This document shows positions 11,676 to 22,500 of a DNA stretch of 64,000 bases, piece by piece; position 1 is the stretch's first letter; every line of letters starts with the position of its first letter. The translations under genes and the position numbers were made by a program. The notes below the pieces were generated by a model. That model saw nothing but the letters and a program-made list of their open reading frames with translations, did no database searches and was not told the origin of the DNA. The stretch is from Bryum argenteum (taxonomy: Eukaryota > Streptophyta > Bryopsida > Bryales > Bryaceae). The DNA is taken from contig CM073322.1 of the NCBI GenBank assembly GCA_037043015.1, forward strand, positions 13,031,601 to 13,095,600. Reading direction: 5' to 3'.

Positions 11676-11822
11676 TTTACTGAACACTACATTCGTAGCA
11701 AATAAGTGAATTGCTGAGCATTCGTAGAAATGTTTTTCATTGCTGAAAATTCGAAGCAGACATGTAAATTGATGAACATTCGAAGCAAGCAGTATGTATT
11801 ACTGAACATTCGAAGTACATAT
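11676..11822. repeat. Degenerate tandem repeat around CTGAACATTCGAAGCA
   Basis: Four to five imperfect copies of a roughly 35-40 bp unit containing CTGAACATTCGAAG, in the space between the convergent DREB2 and LysM genes. Non-coding. The rest of 10959-11974 holds DREB2 3' UTR-like sequence and no gene. Confidence 0.6.
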
Positions 11823-11974
11823 ACCTAATAGCAAGTTATTTAACTATCGTACTAGAGGCACAGGCTGACATATATGTGTGTTTTTTCTACAGTCAACAGA
11901 CCCGTTCCTCATAGTGTACAGGAATAGTCTACGAATTTTGCTACAACACTGGTGGGCAAGGCAAGGCAAAATGG

Positions 11975-13224
11975 TTAATGGTGTTTGGTGGAGTGGACAT
12001 GGGAGGTGGTGGTGGTGAGGTGGTGGTCGCGGTGGAAGGGGTGGTGGTGGTGCTTGGCTTCCTCTCTGGCCTTGCTGATGCAGTGGTGTGTGATGGGACG
12101 GCCAGGGAGTAGGTGACGAGGGTCGCGGTCCAGCTCGCAGGCGTCCTGCAAGTAGGGCCACTTGTTGCCGTCGCCCAGGTAGCGCTCTGATAAGTGCCAC
12201 AGTGTGTCGCCCTCCTGCACGCGGCGACTGAATAGCTCGTTGCTCCAGTCGATTACTTGGTGCACTACGCCTTCATGCCCTGCTCCAAACCCGCTTATTC
12301 CATTCACAAACTTGCTAGAAAGGGTCACAGACGGTAACGGACACACGAACTCATCGCATAAGACCCGAATAGCAGAGATCGTATAGAATCTACGAGATGG
12401 ATCGATCAATTTGGAACCTTCAGCTACAGTCTAGACAAAGTCCGAGTAACGAGACATGAATGTATAAGTTTTCTTTAAAGGTCGAGTCGTTACGTAAGTA
12501 TTCCAGAAAGGGCGACGGACAGTACCGGACACAATGTACAGAAGACTAAAGGCACGCAATATCGATGTAGAAGCCGAGCAAGATACTTCTGCTTTGACCG
12601 GATTTCTGATCAAGGTATGCAAGACCGATTGATCGATGTAGAAGCTTCTTCTATAAATGATACTTTTGCTTCCCGGTTTTGGACGAATGCTACTGGTAAC
12701 GGTTTAGACATAGTCCGGACATCGATCGATCGGGTAACAAGACAGGAATATATACGAGACAGAGTGTGAAAGTCTTCTATACAAAGTCGTTATGTCGCCC
12801 ACCTAACTAACTTCTACAGTCACCGAGTTGAAAAAGAGCAACAGAAACAGTGATGGACACACAGAACCCAATATGTATAAAGGACTATAAGGTAGGCAAG
12901 GTCGATGGATCGATGTAGAAGCTCCAGTCAGAGAGATGGTATTTCAGCTGTCGGAAGTCTGATCCAAGATCGACCGGCGATCGAAACGGTACTTCAGAAA
13001 GCTACTGGTTGACAAAGTCCGGACATCGATCTATTGCGTGTAGAAAGATTAGTGAGAGAGTTACCAGTGTGGGTGTGGTGGACACCGTGGATGTCGTGGT
13101 GCGAGTGCGACGGATGATTGGTCACAGAGTGCGACGGGTGCTTGGTCACAGCGTGGGCTTCGCCAGTGTGGCCCAAGCCATGGTTGCTTGGCGTAGCAAC
13201 GCTCTTGCTCACCCCGCCTCCCAT
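11975..13224 (-). CDS. Small LysM-domain protein with His-rich tail
   Basis: Two exons on the minus strand, 13224-13065 and 12279-11975, phase-1 GT-AG intron of 785 bp, 154 aa. Exon 1 starts MGGGVSKSVATPSNHG; the MGGG start is compatible with N-myristoylation (inference). It is followed by a His/Ser-rich segment. Exon 2 has a single LysM motif: RVQEGDTLWHLSERYLGDGNKW with PYLQDACELDRDPRHLLPGR. LysM domains bind N-acetylglucosamine-containing glycans. Short intracellular LysM proteins of similar size occur throughout plants with poorly known roles. The tail is His-rich (HHHHPFHRDHH). No signal peptide or kinase domain, so it is not a LysM receptor kinase. The intron holds degenerate internal repeats sharing TCGATGTAGAAGC. 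Confidence 0.75.
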
Positions 13225-13867
13225 AGCTACCGACGTACCTTTCTCGATCGATCACGTGCAGCCTATCTCGATAGATCTCGAGCTTCTCAAAACACGAAGT
13301 CCACCAAACAAAACAAAGCCTCGAAGCTCATATCGATCCTCGCAACAAGTGGAGCCTCGAAATGCGGCATCAATGATCGAGAGAACATTCAATCACGACG
13401 CGACATTGACTTGGACTTGGCACGTGCGAGCGATCAAGCAGGCTGTATCGTTCCCACACGAAGTTCGTGTCTAGCTCAAAATAGAGTGCCGGTGGGTACC
13501 GATTGGGGCATCCACCACAGGTGAAAAATGTGCGATCCCATATAAATATACCTTTTTTCACATCTGATACCACCAGATTAGCCTCCGACGTGTTCAACGT
13601 ACTATACTTGAGGACCGGTCCAGAAACTTACTTCTTCAGGATGTTCATCCGGCCTCGTCGTCGCCATTAATGCATCAGAAACTTGGACTGGCTCTTGCAA
13701 TGGCGTGTGATCATCATTACTGTTTCATCATTGTTGTTGATGATCCATTCATGAAGTGGCTTGCGACGAAAGCTTCGGGAAAGCGGAGCATTTAGAGACG
13801 AGAAACTTTGGATTGACTGATGGGACGAGTGATGGAATAGTGGAGGCTGAATTGGTGCAAGGATTTT

Positions 13868-13951
13868 GGGTGCCCATACAAATTGCATGGAGGTGGTGGC
13901 CGGTGCTTTGGGTGCCCATACAAATTGCATGGAGGTGGTGGCCGGTGCTTT
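13868..13951. repeat. 42-bp tandem duplication
   Basis: Two nearly identical 42-bp copies beginning GGGTGCCCATACAAATTGCA. The surrounding 13225-14324 contains the LysM promoter side and no other gene I can recognise. Confidence 0.8.
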
Positions 13952-14328
13952 GGGAGGACCTCTTCTTCAAGTGGATCTACCATACTGGGTCCTCCGTATA
14001 CTTTCAGGGACTACTCCGTATACTCTCGAAATAGTACTTCCGAAGGTGGGTATGAAATTATGGAATAACTCCCAAGCGATTTGTGGGGGAAGAATTCTAT
14101 GCTTAACCCCTAAAGGTCTGAGCGTGCCGTGGCGACCAGTAGAATACGGTGTATTTTGGTTGTATTTGGAGTGAATGCACACCTTTAATGGGTTTGAGTT
14201 CAAAGAAGAAGTTGACATTTGAATTAATGCAGTTCTAGTGGGCTATTACGATTCCACTTTAGAGTTTCTTGTTGGTAGCCAATCCTAATTATACGACAGC
14301 GTACATACTATCCCCAAGGGACTTTTAA

Positions 14329-15061
14329 CCCTTAAACGCCCTTGGGGTCTAAAATGGGCAGGCCAAAATTGGATCACAACATCTTTTGGACTTGGGCATC
14401 ATGAATAGTGCACTTTTTGAACTTGGGCATCATGAATGGACCAATCAATGATGAGCTTGCAACCTCCTACAAGGTTATGTACCACCCCAACCTACCTACC
14501 ACAATCCTTTCAAACCACAAAATCATTCATACAAATTGTGATTTGAATTGTGAAAATTCACTTTTTGAATGCATCAAAAGAAGGTGACCAGTTTGACATC
14601 AAAATATAAGTGAAACGTTGAGTACAATGAGAGCTACAGGCAAGATTCCGTTGAAATCAAGCCCCTCGGGCTTGCTCGGGCATTTAAGGGTAAGGGTTAA
14701 CCCTTGAAAGCGCTTGTCCCCCCCTCGGGCTGTTTTCCAACAGAATCTTGCCTGTAGCTCTTTTGATTCTCAAATTTTCACTTATTTTTTTATATCATTC
14801 TGGTCACCTTTTTGTGATGCATCTACAAAGTGAAGTCCTACAATTCAAATCGCAATTTGTATGAGTGATTTGTGCTTTGAAAGGATTGTGGTAGGTAGGT
14901 TGGGATTGCACAAAACCTTGTAGGAGGTTGCAAACTCATCATTTATTGGTTCATTCATGCTGCCCAAGTTCAAAAAGTGCACTATTCATGTTTTCCAAGT
15001 CCAAAAGATGTTGAGATCCAATTTCGGGTTGCCCATTGAGGAGTAGAAGGACCTTTAAGGG
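14329..15061. mobile_element. Long near-palindromic TTAA-bounded element (two inverted halves)
   Basis: Flanked by TTAA at 14325-14328 and 15062-15065, with ends CCCTTAAACG and (complement) CCCTTAAAGG. The left half (14329-14696) and right half (14701-15061) are inverted copies of each other. For example, CAACCTCCTACAAGGTT on the left pairs with AACCTTGTAGGAGGTTG on the right, and GAGCTACAGGCAAGATTC with GAATCTTGCCTGTAGCTC. A further GGGTTAACCC sits at the centre (TTAA 14697-14700), so this may be two head-to-head MITEs sharing a TTAA. RNA read through it would form a hairpin of more than 300 bp. Confidence 0.75.
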
Positions 15062-15065
15062 TTAA

Positions 15066-15809
15066 CCTCTAAAAATCCAAGCGTTTCCTCGACCTCCAAA
15101 ACCAAAAGCTGCCCTTTTTCACCTGCGTTGAGAAATGGGGAACTGAAGAAACTAATCTATCTCGTTTTAGACTTTGAACCGTAAGATCTTATATACAAAG
15201 GACTGGTCAAAATACTGACCTAACCTAGATACAAAGGACTGGTCAAAATTTCAACCGTTGGATGCTTGTCATTTGTGAGATCGTAACGATCATAGTTTAT
15301 ACAACACTTTTTTTTTGTCGTTGTCCGAGATGCATTGTCTAAATGGTGCCAAGGGCAACTTGATGAGTGTTACTCCAAACATTTGTCCCTCACTTTTTTC
15401 CATGTAGGTAATCAAGTTGGGTACGCTCAAGCAAAAATTTTAGAGACTCATTCCAAATTTTTGACCTTCATGTAAATTATTTTATGGAAAAAAAGTTTTA
15501 AAACAACAATATAGTAAAACAAGCAGCACATATGATGTATTTAGTTTAAGAAAAATTTGGACGGTGAGTAGGTGCCTTTATGAGTATGCGAATTTTTTTT
15601 TTTTAAATTTTAAAAATCTTGGAAAAAATCAAAAACCTCAAATTTTGGCAATTTTTGGAAGAAAAATTTGTAAAATTACTAGAATTTATAAAGATTATTT
15701 TTGAAAGTTTTGGAGGCTGCTCTTATAAAACTGGCATAATTTTTGACTTCGAACACTTTGGAATTTGAATAGTAATTTGGTATTGAACATATCTCCATAA
15801 AAGAATGCT
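15066..15809. other. Decayed dispersed repeat, no gene
   Basis: Begins at TTAA (15062-15065) followed by CCTCTAAAAATCC and contains the same phrases as 5.0-5.4, 28.2-28.4 and 53.2-53.5 kb (CAACCGTTGGAT, GTGAGATCGTAACG, CCATGTAGGTAATCAAGTTGGGT). Non-coding and AT-rich. Confidence 0.5.
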
Positions 15810-15813
15810 TTAA

Positions 15814-16422
15814 CCCTTAAGCGGGCCGAATGTCGAAAATCGACATTCTGGATGACAGAAACTTTGGAGAGCCATAACTTCTTCATCCGGACTCCGTTTT
15901 GGACGAAATCACTTGGGTTGGGTCCCAAATCAAGTCTAGTTCATGTCATAAAAATCTCAGACCCATACAATGAAGTATGAATTAATGGCATGCATTTCAG
16001 TGACAGCAGCCTAGTTTTAGACATTTTTTCCTTTGTAAAATTTAGGGCAGTTTTCACCATTGCAGGGCCATAATTTGCACAAAGAAATTTTTCTCATGGT
16101 TTTTTTTTTTGTTCAAGGATGCTACTGAGATGAAGGTGAACAACATTCTAATTGGTGACTTTTTCATTGCAATAAGTCTAATGGTAGCATTTTCACTTTA
16201 AAGTGAAAATGACGAAATTATGTGATCATTTTTGAGTATTAATACATTATGATCTCGCAATCTATGAAGCCTCATGACTTAAAATTTGACCCACATGATG
16301 CTCAATATGTCTACGACAAGATTGTACGGTTGAGATTTGGATAACACACTTTTACCTCCACCTATGACAATGCTTTTGAGGATGTGTTCATTTTACTACA
16401 AATGAGTCAAACCATTTAGGGG
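15814..16422. mobile_element. TTAA-bounded piggyBac-like MITE
   Basis: TTAA at 15810-15813 followed by CCCTTAAGCGGG; right end ATTTAGGGG followed by TTAA at 16423-16426. The terminal identity is short (CCCYTAA). The left-end sequence with ATGTCGAAAATCGACAT matches the right end of the element at 7820-8246. Non-coding. Confidence 0.5.
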
Positions 16423-16426
16423 TTAA

Positions 16427-17427
16427 GAAAGCTAAATATAAACTGCCCGTTTCGGACTTGAAACCTAAAATTACTAAATAAAGGTTATAAATTTAAAATT
16501 TGGCTTTGCAATTTTTATCACATACACACTACATTATGGGGAGCACCCAATAAAAATCTTAGGAAAAATTATCAATTTTAACCCCTTCAAATGAGCTGCC
16601 CGAAATCTCAAAAACCCAAATTGGTTTTCCTGGGTTCTTAGGGGTTAACCCTTGAATATCTTTAAAATCCAAAATCGGTTTTTGAGTGTTTTTCCGCAGA
16701 AGTGATTTTTAGCTAACTATTTTTGATCATTATAATCTCACAAATGAAGCAACAACCATTGATTTAAATTTTCATTGTACGAAGAAGATTAAGTGAATTT
16801 TGAGGGGCTATACAAGACTAAAAAAATATTTATTTTGAAAATTATCTTCCTCAATTAGAAGTCTGATGCGTTGGGTATCACACCCAATTTACATAACTTT
16901 GTTTTGAGTTATAGGTTGTTCACAACAAGCCTTCAAACACAAGAAGGGAAAAGTTTTCTTGGGGTTGGAAATCTTACCATATATAAAAACTAATGTTAAT
17001 CCTCTTGGATTATCAGTGGCATCTTCCCAATTTATCATAGAGAATATAATTTTAGTCAATCATATTCAATATTTAGTTATTAATAATACATATCTTAATA
17101 TGTAGCGATTTTCATAGTTTTAGTCCCTTCAATTCATTACAAGATAGATGGGTACTTATTTAAGAAATTCAACTATGTTTTTCTCATTTTTTAGCATCAA
17201 GCTTTTCGTATAGTCTTTGACTTTTAGAATGCACATTTTATAACACATTTAAGTTTTCCTTTAAACCCCTTAGGCTTTTGGGGGTCAACCCTAAAAGTAT
17301 CTTCGCTACGTTAAAAAAAAAACTTAGTGTTAACCACACTAATTAACCCCTAGAAGGCCAAAGGGGTAGGAAGCTTCAACATTTTCCCAAACGAGCGAGT
17401 TATTGGATGGAATTTTCAGGAGATGAT
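16427..17427. other. AT-rich repeat remnants, no gene
   Basis: Contains further AGGGGTTAACCC and TTAACCCCTA junctions (16640-16652, 17342-17352), probably edges of degraded TTAA elements. No ORF of note. Confidence 0.45.
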
Positions 17428-17431
17428 TTAA

Positions 17432-17857
17432 CACTAGGACCGATTGCTACCGTATCTGTAACATATAAGTTACGCTTATCCATAGGGTGGTGGAGGTTCA
17501 TTGGTTGCACGAAATGACTTAGACTTTGGTGTAGCACTTCCTAACAACTTGCCTAAAATAGCTACAACAACAATATACCAATAGAACATACTTTAGATGC
17601 ACTCATACGGAGTCAAATGAGTACGCCATGAGATTCTGGAAATGGTTCAAAATGGATAGTTCTGATTGGTCAAAGTCGTGGGTCATATCCCACATCAACA
17701 AGGTCTAATCAATCAAAATAGTTGCTAGGCAATGTATACAGACCATTGATGTAGAAACATCAAGGGTTCGGGCTCAAAGCACAAGAAAAAGATAGGTGTG
17801 TTTCAGCCCTATAATATGTTACGCATAACATATATGTTACGCTTATCGGTCCTAGTG
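17432..17857. mobile_element. TTAA-flanked MITE with TIR CACTAGGACCGAT
   Basis: A 426-bp non-coding element with perfect 13-bp terminal inverted repeats (left CACTAGGACCGAT, right ATCGGTCCTAGTG), each directly next to TTAA (17428-17431 and 17858-17861). Internally GTTACGCTTATC recurs near both ends. The TTAA target suggests piggyBac-type mobility with a TIR family different from CCCYTAA. Confidence 0.7.
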
Positions 17858-18819
17858 TTAAGACTTTGTAATTAGGAGATCTTGTAGAGTACTAGTATGA
17901 GAAATTTCACAAATTTTAAAAAAAGAAAAATCTTCCTAGAAGGGTTGGGAGATATTATAATTAATGAAGATCAAGCACTTTAAAGACATTCATCTGCTTT
18001 TGGACTACTTCTAGTGGAAAAATAACACATCAAAGTCTCCCCGTGAGTCTTTACAAACATCATCAAACTCAAATTGAAAATGTAAGTCGGCGTAGCCCCC
18101 GAGAATATAAAGATACTCAATTTCCCCAAGGTAAATTTTTGATCAAAATTATAAGCACATCACAAAATTGAAAAACCCAAAATATTTCTCGATCTAGATT
18201 TCATGAATAAGTCTGGATTAAGTTTAATTTTTCTTTGAAAAATAGTTTTGTGCAAAAATTACCTTCTATTCTACTATTCATCTCAGAATGATGTAAGGTG
18301 TGCAAAATCATTGTAAGAGTTGCAATAGGCAGAGGTACACAAAAACTTCATTATTTATAAAACAAATGGAAAATCATATCATAATTTGGGTAGGTTTGCA
18401 ACAAAGGGTCACTTAGAGTAACCTTTCACCTGTTTCTTACTTTAACAAAATGAACTAAAAGGTAACCATCCATAACTATCATCTACATTTCATTTTCGTA
18501 CCATGATTTGATTCTATATATAAAATAGAGGTATTATATATTTGTTTAATCAATTGAGACAATTAGAATCATGAACCAAGGTAACTAATTATTCTCATTG
18601 TTTCATTCTTTTGAACATATGTATTATTCTTTGACCAAACTTGTTCTCTTTTTTGTTGAAGCCAATAATAACTTAAGTTCCTACTTAGATATTGTTGCAT
18701 TTATTATTTAGTGATTATCCCCATTGTGCAAGCTTTCATGCAAATGAATATACCCTGTTTGCATTGGGTTGATGTGTCTGCAAATCATAAAACAAGGTCA
18801 ACTTTGTGAACATATTTTT

Positions 18820-18827
<8 letters not shown>

Positions 18828-18906
<79 letters not shown>
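18828..18906. repeat. Uninterrupted 79-nt poly(A) run
   Basis: 79 consecutive A residues. The sequence before it (about 18540-18827) is unique within the window and has no coding signal, so the run could be the tail of a retroposed transcript or a simple-repeat expansion. The surrounding 17862-19003 has no gene I can see. Confidence 0.85.
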
Positions 18907-18907
<1 letters not shown>

Positions 18908-19007
18908 AATATGACTCCATTCTCAAGACAAACCAATTTTCTTGAATTTTGGTTTGAATAGTAGTACCACATTTGTCTAGATCTAAGTAGAATCATGAAT
19001 ATTTTAA

Positions 19008-19268
19008 CCCCTAAAGATCCACGATGCTTTGGGAGCTTGAAATCTCAACACTGACCACTATGTACTAATGGGGGTACGTCCAATATTTTTGGAAATTTTT
19101 GATAATTTCAACCGTAGGATCTTGAAGTAGACTACCATCGGTAGTAGTGTGAAAATTTTCAACCGTTGGATCATCACTAGATGTGAGATCATAACATTTG
19201 AAGTTGACTGTAAATTATTAATGGCCTTGACGGTAAAAGCCAAATCGGTGGCCGTGGTCGTTTAGGGG
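19008..19268. mobile_element. TTAA-bounded piggyBac-like MITE (261 bp)
   Basis: TTAA at 19004-19007 and 19269-19272. The left end CCCCTAAAGATCCACG pairs imperfectly with the complement of the right end, CCCCTAAACGACCACGG. It contains the phrase CAACCGTTGGAT shared with the other elements. Non-coding. It lies about 300 bp beyond the 3' end of the Nudix gene. Confidence 0.6.
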
Positions 19269-19574
19269 TTAAATGTTAGGTTATCGTTGTTTCAACTTTG
19301 TGCAATATGTATTGATTGAATGAAATTTCAATAGTTATATGTCTTGGGAAATTTTGAAGCTACTTGTCAAGACTTGCAATCCATAGGTTGTTCCGAAACT
19401 CTCAAGGGTTTGGAATTGTGAATTATGGAAAAACATGATGTTAATCATGTTCAAAGCAATAGATATGTAACATCCAAGTAGAAAGACTTTCATAAAAGGT
19501 GAAATTGAACTCAGATTTGTATGTTTCTTAAGCTTTGGTTTTACCCTTTAACAAAATACATGTCATTTGGCTTA

Positions 19575-22500
19575 CTATTTAGGTGCATCCATTTTACTCA
19601 CCCAAAGTTTGCTCCCAGGCTCTGAGTATGCGGTAATTTCACTTGAAAGTAATTTTATGACATTCTTAATAGTTTTGATGAAAAAAGACTTACCCGTGTC
19701 TAAATAGGAAGTCGACCACAACCAACGAAGAGTTGAGTTTGTATTGACCAGGAGTACAAATCGTTTTTGCAACATCCGCAAGTGACATCAATCTAAAGTT
19801 CTCAATATCTCCATCTATCACAACCATTGCATCAAATTAGTGAATTTGTTGATGTTGTCTTAACCATCAGAACATAAAACGATACTATATATCAAGTAAA
19901 AGCATTTCCAACTCAAAGTTGAAAGTTTTCTTACAACATGTGCACATAGAAAGAAAATTAAAGCAATAGACATGACGGTCTGTACCATTGCTAAAAGGTA
20001 GGAAGTCAAGGGGCAACTCCAAGTCGTAACAATATACTACATCCCTTTTCATTTTTACTCCGTCACATTGATAGTAGCTCACATGGCCACAAGATATTGC
20101 ACTGCCATGAAAATGCCAAAATGAACATTACAAAATACTCAAAAAAACAATACAAACCGATTTCCACCATCATTGATCCCTAAACGTCTTGTAGTCTATT
20201 CTAACCCAAAAAACACATATTCTAAAAAAGTATCATGAATGAAAATGCTGATAATTTGTTTTGAACTCAACCAAACAATCTTATAGTAGACTTATTGCAG
20301 GTCATGTGAACATTGTACCTTACGACAAAAGTGAGCGAGGTACCAATGACTCCACATCTAATTAAAAGAATAGATATTTTTTCCAACTTACGTTTCAGCA
20401 ATGTGAGCAGGGATATTGGCTTTCTCATAAGCCTTTTTGATGAGATTCTCCTTGCAGTTTCCTCCTGCAGGCTGAACCCACAAGCACATGTCACATAACA
20501 TTTAAAGAGATTCGCTTCAAATGTTAAACATCCTTTAATCTAAAGACAACATGGATACTTTAGTTTGAGAATGATACAAGTATGTATTTACTGCTTCATG
20601 GTTAATATTTTGACGAATCTATGCTATGAAAAGAAAGGGCAGGATGAGATGGAATTTGCAAACCTGGGCAGCAGGGACCATATTGTCCAACACACCAGCA
20701 AATGACTTCTTTTTCTTACTCCGTTTTGATACCCACAAGAAAACTTTTCCATCTTTCCGCACAAATCCGTTCATGTGTAAGCAGTAGCACTGCCACAAAA
20801 ACAATATTCTAAAGCATGATAACAACCCCTCTCTTTTTTTTCCTTTTTCTCATTTACAACACTAGTAGAAAGGTGGTCTGAGTAAAGCCATGATATGGCT
20901 TCAAACTGCCACAAGCGAGAAATATACCAATCCCTTTGATAAAACACAAGTACCATCTGCACATGAAGAAAAATACCTTTGGTGTTCAATTTTGTACTAA
21001 CTACTCCACATGGTAAAAAAGAAGAAGAGAAACTCCAACCTATTTAGAAACCGGCGTGAACACAGTGTTCGTTTGACCTATCCTTGGATGTATGCTCGGA
21101 GGTCATCACACCAATGGCCGGACTACTAACCCCTCTCGGGGTGAACACTATGCTAGTTCCTACCTAGTCACTAGTGCCTCAGAGATACCCGACATGGTAT
21201 CCCCACAAAGGACTTTGAGGTACCCATACAACGAGGTCCAAGAACCTCACCATAGTTGAGTAGACTATGGTGGTGACCAAATAATATCAGATTAATCGTT
21301 AGCAACCATCCTACTCTTGAATTTGTTCCATATTCGCATTGTTTCATACATGAGTTTATTGTTGTACATAAACGAGTAGTCACATGATCACGAATTTCGT
21401 TACAATGGGAATATTTAATGATTTTGGGAAAAATACAATTTAGCTCGACTCAAGCTCAACTGTCATTGAATTGAATGTTCCCATTATAACGAAATACATG
21501 TTCATGGTACATCTTAGAAAACAGTATGCTCTATCATGGAAGGTAGAAAGAGTCTGCACCTTGATTCCGAAGAAAGGCAAGGCCGCTCGTTCCATGGAGA
21601 AATAGCGATGTCCATCAAACCTACTCACAACTGGGCAGAGCTGCAACCTGGTAAACCATCATCAGGGCTTCCACACAACAACACTACACTAAATTTGATA
21701 ATTAGTGTTAGATACACTAATTTACATAAACATGTAATAAGTTTTTTCAATAATTTTACTCACTATATTGGCCAAGATGGGGGTCCTTATATAATATCAG
21801 AATCAATGTTCTTGGTAAATTTTTTTAAACAAAAGTAAAAACTTATAGCATTTTTCAAATCTTATAATAATCTAACACTACTTATCAAATTTAGTGCAGT
21901 AGCAAACTATATAACATAAAATTTATACATCCCCATGTTACACTTACACCATTAACATATCAGTCTTGTGTAGAATTTAAAGCACCAATAACAACATCAA
22001 ATTGGAACTTCATAATTTTTTCAGAGATTGTCTCCATCAAGAGTTAGTTAAGCATATGTTCATATGTAAAAGAATTGGTTGTAATAGAAGCATGTAAACA
22101 ACCTCATTGCGCCAATTTGGGATGATCTTTTCCTTCTCAAGAAGGCGGAGTAGTAAGTCGATCTGCCTTGTGCGTTCGCCGGTGGAGTTGCAAGTGGGAT
22201 GGAGTGTAATCCATCCATTTCCTGTGCCTGTCCGTAAATCTCCTGGGTCGACGAAAAACACTTTTGTAAACGTTTTTATGTGTTCCCAAAACCTGCACAA
22301 AGGAATGAATGTCGTCAATTAGAAACCTGCATTTTGCATGCACTTGATTCTACGAGCTAAAAGCATTGCAATAGATTGACTGTGAATATTGCTTCGATAA
22401 GCATTTCGTAACATAGCTATACATAATCATACTGCTCAAACAAGGTGATGAAATTTCAAAGCATATCACGGAGGCATACTCCTCCTATCCCATGGGATTT

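Noticed and set aside
12204..12622. Separate short ORFs in the LysM intron
   Set aside because: Too short, in repeated non-coding intron sequence, and inconsistent with the well-phased two-exon model.
13009..13524. 171-residue plus-strand ORF
   Set aside because: Antisense to LysM exon 1 and its upstream region; starts inside the intron repeats and has no domain.
5473..19275. CCCTAAA/TTTAGGG motifs as interstitial telomere repeats
   Set aside because: Each is a single unit next to TTAA and paired with an inverted partner, which fits transposon ends and not tandem telomere arrays.
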